A DNA stretch of 64,000 bases from Anomaloglossus baeobatrachus (taxonomy: Eukaryota > Chordata > Amphibia > Anura > Aromobatidae), in contig NC_134357.1 of the NCBI RefSeq assembly GCF_048569485.1, forward strand, positions 106,483,635 to 106,547,634, given 5' to 3'. Shown here one piece after another: positions 21,346 to 30,905 of this stretch. The notes beneath the pieces are model-generated. The model had not been told where the DNA came from. It saw only the letters and a list, made by a program, of their open reading frames with translations, and did not search any database. A program made the translations under genes and the position numbers. Position 1 is the first letter of the stretch, and the number at the start of each line of letters is the position of its first letter.

Positions 21346-23180
21346 GTACCCCCCCCTTGAAGCCCCCCTCTCCTCCGCCGAGACAGCAAGGCACACCGAA
21401 GAGGGGCAGCAACGTACTTCCGGGACAACCAGGACCGGGCCTCAGGACCGCAATCCACCCAATCGACCAGGAAGGACTGCTTACCCCGGACCGTTTTCAT
21501 GGCCACTATGTCCCGTATCGGGGAACCCATGTCAGCGGCAAGGGAGGCAACGGAAAGGGAAGGACAGTTAGAAGCAGGACTGGAATCTTGGCCGACCGGA
21601 TCGGGCGTCTCGGACCGGGTATCAGACAATGTCTCATCCTGGGCAGCCGGTGGAGTCAAAGTCTCATCTCCAGAAGATGGTGGAATCAAGGTCTCAGAGA
21701 CTGGGGATGATGGAACGACACTGGATAGCGTCGTCTCTTCTTCAGGATCCTGCAGCTTGACTGAGTCAAGTGCCAGGGGCTGAGGAACAGGCTGAAAGCA
21801 GGTTTCGTGGCACAAGGGACTCCAGCGGGTAATCGCGCCAGAGCGCCAACTAATAACAGGGTCATGGAGTTTCAGCCAGGGCAGGCCCAACAGGAGCTCA
21901 GGAGCCATCCTCGGGATCACATAGAAGGCGATGGTCTCTGTATGCGAAGTGCCAACCTGGAGGTTCACGGGCTCGGTGGTATACCGGACAGGTTCGTAGA
22001 GCGGTTTGCCGTCTATGGAGGCGAACCAGAGAGGCTTCTTCAGCGGGGTGACAGGGACCTGGTATTTGTCTACCGTGGCCTGGTGGATAAAGTTGCCTGC
22101 CGCCCCAGAATCGATGTGGGCCTCAGCTGAAAACCGGGTCCCCTCTGTCGTCACCCGGACAGTCTGTTTAACTGGAACCAAAGGAATTTCGGTGGCAAGG
22201 GTGGTGGTTCCCACCATCCCTTGGACCTGGGGTCTACCTGGTTTCACCGGGCAAGAACGGAGCATATGTGAACCGTCTCCGCAATAGAAGCACAGGCCCT
22301 GGGCGAGCCGTTCTGCACGGCGTTGCTTGGCTTGGGTCAGACGGTCCACTTGCATGGGTTCTGGCGATAAGTCGCGGAAAGGCAGGGACGAGGGAGCGGT
22401 AGGTTTCTGTGGGGGCAAGACGTGGCAAGGTGGTCGCTTCTCCCGGACTATCTCTTTGGTACGCTCCTGAAAAAGGAGGTCAATCCGGGTGGCCAGGGAA
22501 ATCAAAGCGTCCAAGGTTCGTGGAACATCACGGCCGGCTAGTTCGTCTTTGATGCGGCCAGAGAGACCTTCCCAAAAGGCCGCCGTCAAAGCCTCATTGT
22601 TCCAGCCCAGCTCAGAGGAGAGCGTGCGGAACTGGATGGCGTATTGGCCGACGGTCAGGGACCCTTGGCGTAGCCGGAGAAGCGAAGAGGTCACTGCGGT
22701 AGTTCGTCCGGGCTCATCGAAGGTACTTCGGAAAGCTTGCAGGAACTCCTGGATGTCGGTGATCATCGGGTCCTCGTTCTCCCACAGGGGGTTAATCCAG
22801 GCCAGGGCTTCACCTTCCAGGTGTGACATAAGGAACGCCACTTTAGCCTGGTCTGAGGTGAACAAGTGCGGGAGCAACTGGAAGTGCAAGGAGCACTGGT
22901 TCAGGAAGCCTCGACAGGACTTGGGATCCCCTGCGTAGCGATGCGGAGCAGCAAGGCAAAGTTGCGAGACTGTGGAGGAACCTGGTTCAGACCTGGAGAC
23001 TGGTTGCTGCGTGGACGAGGCGGCGATCTGCAGCGTATACAACCGGTGGTCCACGGACGCCAAGAATTTCAGCATCCGGTTCAGGGTTTCACGCTGTTGT
23101 GCCAGCTCCTGGCGCAGCTCAGCGAGCTCTGATTTCTGTGTCTCAGCGGGATCCATGGCCTGTGCTCCAGCGGGATCCAT
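21213..23180 (-). CDS. Gag-protease-chromodomain-like fusion of the non-autonomous element
   Basis: The natural start is the ATG at 23180, directly against the primer site, as in the larger chromovirus. The open frame formally extends upstream into the LTR. The product has a coiled-coil head (KSELAELRQELAQQRETLNR) and a capsid region with RYAGDPKSCRGFLNQCSLHF. A CX2CX4HX4C knuckle (CFYCGDGSHMLRSC) and a protease with DSGAAGNF follow. After a Ser/Thr/Pro-rich stretch comes IRDIVAMKTVRGKQSFLVDW, a chromodomain start. The coding capacity appears uninterrupted for this short design. The closest relative in the window is gag/pol at 8920-13391. Confidence 0.8.
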   Translation of the reverse strand: MDPAGAQAMDPAETQKSELAELRQELAQQRETLNRMLKFLASVDHRLYTLQIAASSTQQPVSRSEPGSSTVSQLCLAAPHRYAGDPKSCRGFLNQCSLHFQLLPHLFTSDQAKVAFLMSHLEGEALAWINPLWENEDPMITDIQEFLQAFRSTFDEPGRTTAVTSSLLRLRQGSLTVGQYAIQFRTLSSELGWNNEALTAAFWEGLSGRIKDELAGRDVPRTLDALISLATRIDLLFQERTKEIVREKRPPCHVLPPQKPTAPSSLPFRDLSPEPMQVDRLTQAKQRRAERLAQGLCFYCGDGSHMLRSCPVKPGRPQVQGMVGTTTLATEIPLVPVKQTVRVTTEGTRFSAEAHIDSGAAGNFIHQATVDKYQVPVTPLKKPLWFASIDGKPLYEPVRYTTEPVNLQVGTSHTETIAFYVIPRMAPELLLGLPWLKLHDPVISWRSGAITRWSPLCHETCFQPVPQPLALDSVKLQDPEEETTLSSVVPSSPVSETLIPPSSGDETLTPPAAQDETLSDTRSETPDPVGQDSSPASNCPSLSVASLAADMGSPIRDIVAMKTVRGKQSFLVDWVDCGPEARSWLSRKYVAAPLRCALLSRRRRGGLQGGGTVTLPVSQHHSLPTDPVHVSTGHGCHSRSCSPESCSWSQESDSD

Positions 23181-23191
23181 GGCCTGATCAT
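23181..23191 (-). promoter_or_regulatory. Self-priming primer binding site
   Basis: On the minus strand ATGATCAGGCC lies between the 5' LTR and the gag ATG. Its first ten bases are complementary to the LTR tract at 23432-23441. Compared with the larger element (AAGATCAGGCC), the second base differs and the LTR partner differs to match. Confidence 0.7.
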
Positions 23192-23193
23192 AC

Positions 23194-23694
23194 TGTGAGG
23201 GCCAGGGAGGACTGGTAGGCCCAGGAGGTGGATCCACTGGACCGAGCACCCTACCTGGAGGGCAGGGTACACGGTAGCTGGAGCACTAACGTGGCAGGAA
23301 TGGGTGCAGGTATCAGGAAGCAAAGACAGGACCAGGTCACTAAGGTCACAGCGTACTTTAAGGCAGTAATAGGAAACAGGAACAAAGACCTGAGCACTTA
23401 GCTCACAAGACAAGGTATAGAAACACAAGCGATGATCAGGCGCCGCCCACATGGAGAGGCCAGTCTTATATACTCAGCACAGCCTCAGGTCATTTCCTGT
23501 TGCAGCAGTGCTGGGGCTATAAGACCAGATGAGTGGGCGCGGCCCGGTCCTATACAGAACATTAGTCAGAATCAGACTCCTGAGACCAGGAACAGGACTC
23601 TGGGGAGCATGAGCGGGAATGGCAGCCAAGACCGGTGGACACGTGGACTGGATCAGTGGGTAAGGAGTGGTGCTGGGACACGGGGAGCGTGACA
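23194..23694 (-). repeat. 5' LTR of the short chromovirus relative
   Basis: 501 bp. On the minus strand a TATATAAG box starts at 23472, and about 30 bases later GCCTGATCAT (23441-23432) marks the probable transcript start, complementary to the primer site. Confidence 0.85.
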
Positions 23695-23749
23695 CTGGCT
23701 AGCATACAAAAATATGGCGAAGCCCACGTCATTTTTTTGGGGGGCAAAA

Positions 23750-24010
23750 GACTCCTGCATACAGTCCTGGATGGAGGATGCTGAGCCTTGTAGTTCTGCA
23801 GCTGCTGTCTGCTCTCCTGCATATACTAGTGGATGGAGCATGCTGAGCCTTGTAGTTCTGCAGCTGCTGTCTGCTTTCCTGCATACACTATTGGATGGAG
23901 TATGCTGAGCCTTGCAGTTCTGCTCCCCCTGCCTTTCCCTCCAGCCCAGCATACAGTCCTGGATGGAGCAAGCTGAACCTTGTAGTTCTGCAGCTGTCTG
24001 CTCTCCTGCA
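23750..24010 (+). repeat. Tandem repeat, ~62-70-bp unit
   Basis: About four imperfect units of the type ggatggagcatgctgagcc, ttgtagttctgcagctgctg, tctgctctcctgcata. They lie in the right part of the TTAA-type element and are not coding. Confidence 0.75.
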
Positions 24011-24730
24011 CTAGTGGAGAATGAAGAACATATTGAAGAAGAAAATGACATCAGACCTTTTTTCTTCTTTTTTTTTTCAACAATCTTTAATGGCATTGTT
24101 CGCTGATAAAAAATGCATAGAAACGCAGTGAGCAAAACCGCTGCAAAACGTAGCAAAAAATGCACCAAAACGCGGTAAAAATGCATGCGTTTTTTGCCGC
24201 GGGTGCGGTTTTGTGCTTTTTTGCTGCAAAAAACGCACAAAAACGCAGCGTCAAAAAAACGCAGTGTGTGAACTTAGCCTTATTGGCGGTCTCAGCACAG
24301 TTGAACATTCACTGACTTGAAAGCTGTATGTTATTGCCCCCATTTACATTAGATAGAGTTGAAAACAGAAGGTTACATTCACTATTTAACAAGACACATA
24401 TGCATGTTTTTCTCACTATCTGACATGAAATCAAAATAAACCTTTTTTGTTTTAGGTCAATTAGGATTATCAACATTATTTATATTTGCCAAATACCAGT
24501 AGAATGAGAGAAAGAATGTTTTAAGGCATTTTTATTACTTTCTGCAAAGTCAAAAGTTTACATACACTAAGAATATTATGAATTTAAACAATATGGGACA
24601 GCCCATATGATGATGTCATGTTTTTGGAAGCTTATGATAGGTTTATTGTCAACATCTGAGTTAATTAGAGACACACCTGTGCATGTATTTTAATGCTCAC
24701 CTGAAACACACTGCTTCTTTGTGTAGCATA

Positions 24731-25725
24731 ATGGGAAAGTCAAAAGAAATCAGCCAAGATTTCAGGAAGAGAATTGTGGACTTTCACAAGTCTCGTTCAT
24801 CCTTGGGTGCAATTACCAGATACCTGAAGGTGCCTTATTCATCTGTACAAACAATTATACACAATTACATACAAGGGAATGTCCAACCATCATACCATAT
24901 CACGAAATAGACGAGTTCTGTGTACTAGAGATGAACGTGCTTTGGTCAGACATGTGCATATCAACCCAAGAACAAAAGCAAAAAACCTTGTGAAGATGCT
25001 GGCGGAAGCTGCTAAGATTGTATCATTATCCACAGTGAAACAAGTACTGTATCAATATGGGCTGAAAGGTCACTCTGCCAGGAAGAAGGCATTACTCCAA
25101 AAGAAACATAAAAAAAGCCAGATTAATATTTGCAAATGCACACATTAACACAGACCTTAATTTTTGGAGACATGTCCTGTGGTCTGACGAAACTAAAATC
25201 GAATTGTTTGGCCATAATGACCATCGTTACGTTTGAAGGAAAAAGGGAGAAGCTTTGTAGCCTAAGAACACCATCCCAATTGTGAAACATGAGGGTGGCA
25301 GCATCATGTTGTGGGGTTGTTTTGTTGCAGGAGGGACTGGTGCACTTCACAAAATAGATGGCATCATGAGGAAAGAAGATTATAAGGCAATACTGAAGCA
25401 ACACCTCAAGACATCAGCCAGGAACTTAAAGCTTGGGCGGAAATGGGTCTTTCAAATGGACAATGGCTCGAAGTATACTGCCAAACTGGTTACAAAGTGG
25501 CTTACGGATAACAAAGTCAATGTTCTGCAATGACCATCACAAAACCCTGATCTCAATCCTATTAAAAATTTATGGACAAAGCTGAAAAGGCAGATGCGAG
25601 CAAGGCGACCTACAAACAAGACTCAGTTACACCAGTTCTGTCAGGAGGAATGAGCCCAAATTCCTACCAACTATTGTGAGAAGCTTTTGAAAGGATATCC
25701 AAAATGTTTGACTCTGGTCATACAG
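24731..25725 (+). pseudogene. Tc1 transposase pseudogene
   Basis: The N-terminal paired-like DNA-binding part (MGKSKEISQDFRKRIVDFHK) runs from the ATG at 24731 to a stop near 24908. The next part (NRRVLCTRDERALVRHVHIN) is in another frame up to about 25148. The catalytic part follows with WSDETKIELFGHND, then FQMDNGSKYTA, and finally NPIKNLW, where the family has NPIENLW. The third catalytic acid is therefore replaced by Lys. At least two frameshifts and several stops make it inactive. Expected intact length is about 340 residues. Confidence 0.8.
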
Positions 25726-25733
25726 TTTAAGGG

Positions 25734-26408
25734 TGTCACACCTTCACCAGAGTCCGCTCCTGCAACTTCTGCTTCTATCACCAGGTGACGCCGTGTTCCC
25801 GCCATGGACTCTGCTGGTGATAAGAGAGGAGTTGATGGCAGTGGCTCTGGTGGGCGCACGCTCATCCACTAAGCTGGGTTTTCCTGGGACCTGCAGTACC
25901 ATTGGGTGACTGTAGGTGGCATTTGTCTTCCAGCTGAATTTACCATCATTCAGCTACAGCCAATGGGAAGACACCACACCCTCTAATACCCCCTTCTGTC
26001 TGCTGGTCACTGCCATAGATAGTTTTGTATTCCTGTTTTCTAGTTTCCGCTCTGTTCTGAATAGTAATCCCTGTGTTTTGACCTCTGCCTGTTCTCCGAC
26101 TACCCTTCTGCCTGCCGTTTTTGTACCTCACTGCCAGATTTGGATTTGACCTCTGCCTGGTTTCCTGACTAAGTCCTTGTCTGCCGATTTTGTCCCTGTT
26201 CTACATCTCCTGGTTTGACCCTGCCTAATGCTCTCCTCTGAACTGCAGCCTTCCATAGATACCGATCTACGGGGCCCTGCAGTAATTCTAAATCCCTGTA
26301 TATGGGTTAAAGGGTTTCATGGTTCTCGGGGTCCTGCTTTGTGGGCGGCTTTCCTTTAGCCTCTCCGTGATAGCTAGTCTGAGTCTATGGTTCCGGGCAG
26401 GCGTTACA
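25734..26408 (+). mobile_element. Solo LTR, Gypsy type
   Basis: 675 bp starting TGTCACACCTTC and ending CAGGCGTTACA. The flanks AAGGG and AAGAG are a near-perfect 5-bp duplication, and removing the segment restores Tc1 text (cagtttaag...caatggtacc). The composition (cctctgcctgttctccgact, cctgactaagtccttgtctg) resembles LTRs of vertebrate chromoviruses. No internal region is present, so it is a recombination remnant. Confidence 0.7.
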
Positions 26409-26575
26409 AAGAGCAATGGTACCAAATACTAATTATATGTATGTAAACTTTTGAATTTGCAGAAAGTAATAAAAATGCCTTAAAACATTCTCTCTTTCAT
26501 TATTCTGGCATTTGGCAAAAATAAATAATTTTGGTAATCCTAATTGACCTTAAACGGGAAAGATTTATACATTTT

Positions 26576-26581
26576 TTTAAT
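26576..26581 (-). promoter_or_regulatory. Possible polyadenylation signal ATTAAA
   Basis: About 70 bases after the dehydrogenase stop codon, on the same strand and just before the Tc1 remnant. It is a common variant signal, but the surrounding A/T-rich text makes chance occurrence likely. Confidence 0.3.
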
Positions 26582-26652
26582 GACTAAGAACACTACTGTT
26601 CATAGATGAGTCACAAGATATTTTACATTCAGTAAGGAATGTATAAAACAGT

Positions 26653-26939
26653 TCACCAAGGCAGTTCAGACCCATTCCATGCATAAAACTTTCCAGTCCG
26701 GTCCATGTTCAGGCTGTCAATGATGGTCATTAGGTAGGACACGGAGCGCTCGGGAGAAAATAGCCTCTCTTTGGGGACGTTTTTGTGGTAACGACTTGAT
26801 AAATCTGTTTCCACTGTTCCTGGATGCAGAGAAACACAGACCACTTTGTTCTTTCCTCTTCCCAGTTCAATAGAAAGACATTTGGTAGCCATATTTAGGG
26901 CTGACTTAGACATCCTGTAGCTGTACCACCCTCCTAAAC
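26653..26939 (-). CDS. C-factor-like short-chain dehydrogenase, last coding exon
   Basis: Host gene exon of the SDR (short-chain dehydrogenase/reductase) family, C-factor/C-signal-like branch; a cytosolic NAD(P)H-dependent oxidoreductase by family, substrate unknown. The exon opens after an acceptor (ttttttag at 26940 and above) and reads LGGWYSYRMSKSALNMA, which contains the catalytic Tyr-X3-Lys. Next come VVCVSLHPGTVETDLS, the conserved post-catalytic PG motif, and FYAWNGSELPW before the TGA at 26653-26655. The incoming split codon (phase 1) matches the donor of the exon at 36073-36251. A possible ATTAAA signal lies on the minus strand at 26576-26581. Upstream exons with the Rossmann glycine motif were not found in the window. 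Confidence 0.9.
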
Positions 26940-27479
26940 CTAAAAAATAAATAATATAATGAATATGATTTATTAAACTCTGGCTTAAAACATAACAATT
27001 CTACGCACACATTTCTATGATTTTTTTTGTCCTCAAGACAGGGTGATTATCTCTGCTCTGAATGGTCTTCCATCTGATTACTTAATATTTCAGGTATCCC
27101 AGACATCACCATTGACTTCAAAAGTGCAAAAAGAGTTTAACATGAAACTTTGTACTCAGTTTGCCCTCCTGTCCTCATTGGCGTTGTTTTGGACACACCA
27201 TTTGAAGGACTTTGGTGTTGGTGGATCTTGTTAATATCACCTGCATCATTCCCATTTCTAAGCTGTTGAATCTTCCACAAACTTGAAAGGGTCATCATCA
27301 CTACAAAATTGGTGAGGGTCCGACAGCTGGCATCTCAATCGATTAGCTGATAGTATCTTTTGCTGCAGGTGTTAACATTTGATCTGTGGAGGTATCAAAT
27401 GTCAGACCCCCACCAGTCTGGTATTAATGACCTATTCAATTTATAGGTCATCAATTTTATGTGACCAGAAAACTGCTTT
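26940..27479 (-). other. Dehydrogenase intron, 3' part without recognised elements
   Basis: Intron sequence between the last exon and the foldback MITE. The stretch around 27280-27440 (ttggtgagggtccgacagct, ccccaccagtctggtattaa) looks like an old repeat, but I cannot name it. Confidence 0.5.
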
Positions 27480-28125
27480 AAAGGGAACCTGTCACCAGAT
27501 TTGGTGACTATAAGCTGCGGCCACCACCAGTGGGCTCTTATATACTGTACAGTATTCTAACATGCTGTATATAAGAGTCAAGGCTACTGTGTAGAATGTA
27601 AAAATCACTTTATAATACTTACCTAAACGGTCGGTTCGGTGCAGATGGGTCAGATCGGTGTCTCCGTTCTCCGGTGCAGCGCCTCCTCTTTCGGCCATCT
27701 TTGTCCTTCTTCTGAAGCCTAGGTACATGACGCGTCCTATGTCATGCACACAGGCGGGCATTGAGGTCCTGCCCAGGCGCACTTTGATCTGCCCTGAGCA
27801 GGGCAGATCAAAGTATTGTAGCGCGAAAGAGCGGGACCTCAATGCCGTCTGTGTGCATGACGTAGGATGCGTCATGCACCTAGACTTCAGAAGAAGGAGG
27901 ACAAAGATGCCCGAAAGAGGAGGTGCCACACCCGGAGAACAGAGACACCCATTTGACCGATCTGTACCGAACTGACTGTTTAGATAAGTATTATAAAGTC
28001 ATTTTTACGCTCTACACAGTGGCGTGGGCTCTTGTATACAGCATGTTAGAACATTGTATATAAGAGCCCAGTGGTGGTTGCCGTAGCTTATAGTCACCAA
28101 ATCTGTGTAGCAGGTTTTCTGCAGG
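27480..28125. mobile_element. Foldback (palindromic) MITE
   Basis: The two halves are reverse complements over about 310 bp each. The centre is a perfect palindrome, gatctgccctgagcagggcagatc, near 27798. The outer text gggaacctgtcaccag at the left matches a degraded end at the right. A/T-rich blocks tatataagag and CpG-rich blocks occur symmetrically. It encodes nothing. It lies inside the dehydrogenase intron. Confidence 0.75.
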
Positions 28126-28253
28126 TTTCTCCTTATTCCCTGCTGTACAGTGTGCTCATACATGCTGCAGCCAATCACTGGCCTCAGCGTTGAGACTAGC
28201 ATGTATGCCACAAAACTGCTGAGGCAAATGATTGACTGCAGGGTTCACGTGAA
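28126..28253 (-). other. Intron sequence between two elements
   Basis: Short unique-looking stretch in the dehydrogenase intron, ending in the 16-bp sequence duplicated on the far side of the Penelope-like insertion. Confidence 0.5.
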
Positions 28254-28269
28254 CAATGTACAGCATGCT

Positions 28270-30899
28270 AGATAAAAAAGGAGAAGAAACTGAGTTTTAA
28301 GAAGCCTTGCATAATCAAAGACAGATGCGTCACTATTAGTAATATAACGTTTATTGAAAAACAAAAAATATGGGCACTGTCATGTAAAGAAACACATAAA
28401 ATACAGACAATGTTTGGAGAAAGAATCGGGAAAATCCCATACTAGGACCTCAACAACATCATATTGTGTTAAAGAGTGTTAGCTCCAGCTTTACTGTATA
28501 GTGGTGTCCCAAACAGTCAAATAAAGAAGGGGGGCCCAAAAGAGCACACACAGTAAGGGAACCATATGACATTATTCAGTTCTAGAGCAGTGCTTACCCA
28601 TATATGTTGCCAATATAGATGCCGTGTCAGTGGTCCAGGTGATGGTGGGGGAATCCCCGACGCGTTTCGCAGAACAGCTTCCTCGGGGGGCAGTGTGACC
28701 CTGTATGGTGAACCCCATGTATATATAGTGGTGGAAATAATGCCTAGTTGCCGCCGTTTGTAGCGCCGCATGCGCTGTGACATGTCCGGGTCCCGCGCGT
28801 CACTTCCGGAGCTCCCAACGGAAGTGACGCTCACAAAGGAACGTCACCGCACGCTGGACGGAGCCTCCTCAGTACGCGCGAGACTTCGGGCAGCACAGGG
28901 CATGCGAATCACGTGCGGCCATCTTGGATGTTGGCAAATCCATATATAGGTAAGGAGCACTGCCCATAATACATATAACACTGTATTCGTGAGAACAGCA
29001 TATTCCACAGTCTATAAAAAGGTATTCATTGGAGCACAGTCCACAAAAATGCCCCAATCTGGTGTGTGTCCGCCATGAACCAGAGGGGTATACCAAGAAA
29101 TACATATATAATATATAACTGAGTTGTACACCCAGCGGGGCATAACATGTAGATACCCCATGAACATCATGTGCCACACAAAAATATGATTCATTTAACA
29201 CTACTGGCACAAGGCAAACACCTGCTCAGTCAGGGCGGACATAAACCAGGAAAAGAATGCAATCCCATCTCCTGCAGGAAAAGTGGGTACATATATACAT
29301 TTTTTCGGAGATTACTCCACAAAATACTATCCATCTCCCCCCCCCCTTTATTCTTTTCGAAGAAATAAATTAAACCAGAGTACTAGTATGTGACCCAAGT
29401 GTTCCCAAAGGGAGAACACCTGCGTCACATATCACCTGAATAAGGCATACAAAAAAGTAACCATACATACAAATATATATGCATATATACACACACACAC
29501 ATACATGTATGTGTTACAACAATACAGTAGTACATAAAGTTACCAAGTGTAAACCATAGATATTACGACCCGGTACAGACACAGGACCAAGAAAAATGCA
29601 TCATCTTAGATGAAGGAGGCCACAAAGGGCTACCTCAAGACTATCATTAGACAACAAAGATAACTCATTAAGTGAGTCGTACACAGTCATGGTCCTGTGC
29701 TAGACCAGGGCGGAGGTACAAAAGGGAGAAAGAGGAGAGCCAGAAAATGGAAAGGAAAAAATATAATTAATTATATATGTGTCTATGTCTACGTGTCCCC
29801 CCAACAATTCATATTCATACTACTGACTCATAGACATTTATAAGTCTAAATTCTTTATAGGGAAGGAGACGCAGACATAAACCGATAACCACAAAATGCC
29901 CCCACATATTAACATCCAATTAAAATACATCATTTATTGATGAATCTATGTAGAAAGGGGGAATACATATACAGCGGAAGAAATTCACGGTCGATGTTGC
30001 AACATAAGGCATGATCCAGAGGAAGGGAAGATCCAAGCACAAGGATTCGCCAAAAAGGACATCCAAAGTTGTTCACTCGCAAGGGTCCAAGATACAGGTC
30101 ACATCTCATAAAAAGAAACAAAAAAGGGGGGAATTAAAAACACATAAAAAAATTAAAAAAGCGGAACACACACAGTGAACCGCACCCAGAGAGACGAAGG
30201 GCAAATTACAAAAATGAAGAGAAACTCATCTTCTCATTCAGGCCAATGGGTGTCATGGTCCCAAGTCTGACAATCCAGCTACATTCACGTTGAGAGAGCA
30301 TCTTGGTGTAATCGCCACCTCTTGTCCCCAGATGAACCACATCAATACCTCTTACTCTAAATTTCCCAGGATTACAACCATGTTCTAACTTATGGTGTCA
30401 AGGTAGGGTCTTCAGCTGGGGATCATCGAGGTCAAGGTCAACAGCCGCCAAGATGCCTCTCACGTGTTCTCGCGTACGGAATCTTAATTCGCGAGTAGTA
30501 AGTTCTATATATACTTTGCCACACCCACATGTGGCATAGTATATAACATTGGCTGTGCGACAGGTAATATGGTGTTGGATCAAGAATTCAGTTTTGCCGT
30601 CCGCTGATGTGAAGGATGTTGCCCTCACCATATTGCGGCAGGCAATACATGTTCCACATGGAAAGAACCCTTTTAGCGGTTCCCCCTCACCAAAAATGCG
30701 AGGTACTGGGGCTACATAATGGCTCCGAACCAACTTGTCCCGCAAGTTGGGTGCACGCCGAGATGTCATTAGAGGACCAGATGGGAGAAGGGCCCCAATG
30801 GATGGATCTATTTTCAAGACGCCCCAATGACGTCTTAATATTGTGCACATCTCCTGCCACCGATCATTAAAAGTAGAAATGAAACGAACAGGCGGATGA
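28270..30899 (-). repeat. Left inverted arm of the Penelope-like element
   Basis: It holds the endonuclease end and 3' UTR of the element in minus orientation. It begins gataaaaaaggagaagaaac at the target duplication and stops at gttcgtttcattt read in reverse (about 30899), where the text changes to the reverse transcriptase segment. Confidence 0.85.
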
Positions 30900-30905
30900 G
30901 TCCAG

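Larger units (their letters stand above)
20845..23694 (-). mobile_element. Short non-autonomous Gypsy chromovirus relative
   Basis: Two 501-bp LTRs (20845-21345, 23194-23694; TG...CA) flank a single minus-strand frame. The target duplication CTGGC is exact (20840-20844 and 23695-23699). By eye the LTRs differ at about nine or ten of 501 positions (~2%), so it is older than the element at 8122-13898. Parts: gag with a zinc knuckle, protease, and a chromodomain-like tail; no reverse transcriptase, RNase H or integrase is recognisable. It would need enzymes from a relative such as the chromovirus upstream. Confidence 0.85.
17965..24273 (+). mobile_element. TTAA-type non-autonomous DNA transposon with nested insertions
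   Basis: The left end GTTCACACAGTGCGTTTTT and the right end, reverse-complemented GTTCACACACTGCGTTTTT, are inverted repeats. They are next to TTAA at the left (17961-17964) and TTAG at the right (24274-24277). This target suits a piggyBac or Kolobok group element. Internal repeats of 'aaaaacgca' occur at both ends. The native body is about 17965-19015, 20351-20844 and 23695-24273; a Helitron and an LTR element interrupt it. Common frog-repeat text such as tttatttcaataaagatgga is present. No transposase remains. Confidence 0.6.
24353..26560 (+). mobile_element. Tc1-like DNA transposon, decayed, with a solo LTR inside
   Basis: The left ~200-bp end has the inner direct repeat gtcaaaagtttacatacact. 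It is mirrored at the right by tatgtatgtaaacttttga and by the long complement of gcatttttattactttctgc. The right end is shorter than the left, so the outer right terminus is lost or eroded. The transposase between them is a pseudogene. The solo LTR at 25734-26408 splits it near the 3' end of the transposase. The element ends about 90 bases beyond the stop codon of the host dehydrogenase, so it lies in or near that gene's 3' UTR. Confidence 0.8.

Noticed and set aside
27658-27975. Paired ~105-145-codon frames in the dehydrogenase intron
   Set aside because: They lie in the two arms of the foldback MITE and are mirror images of each other.
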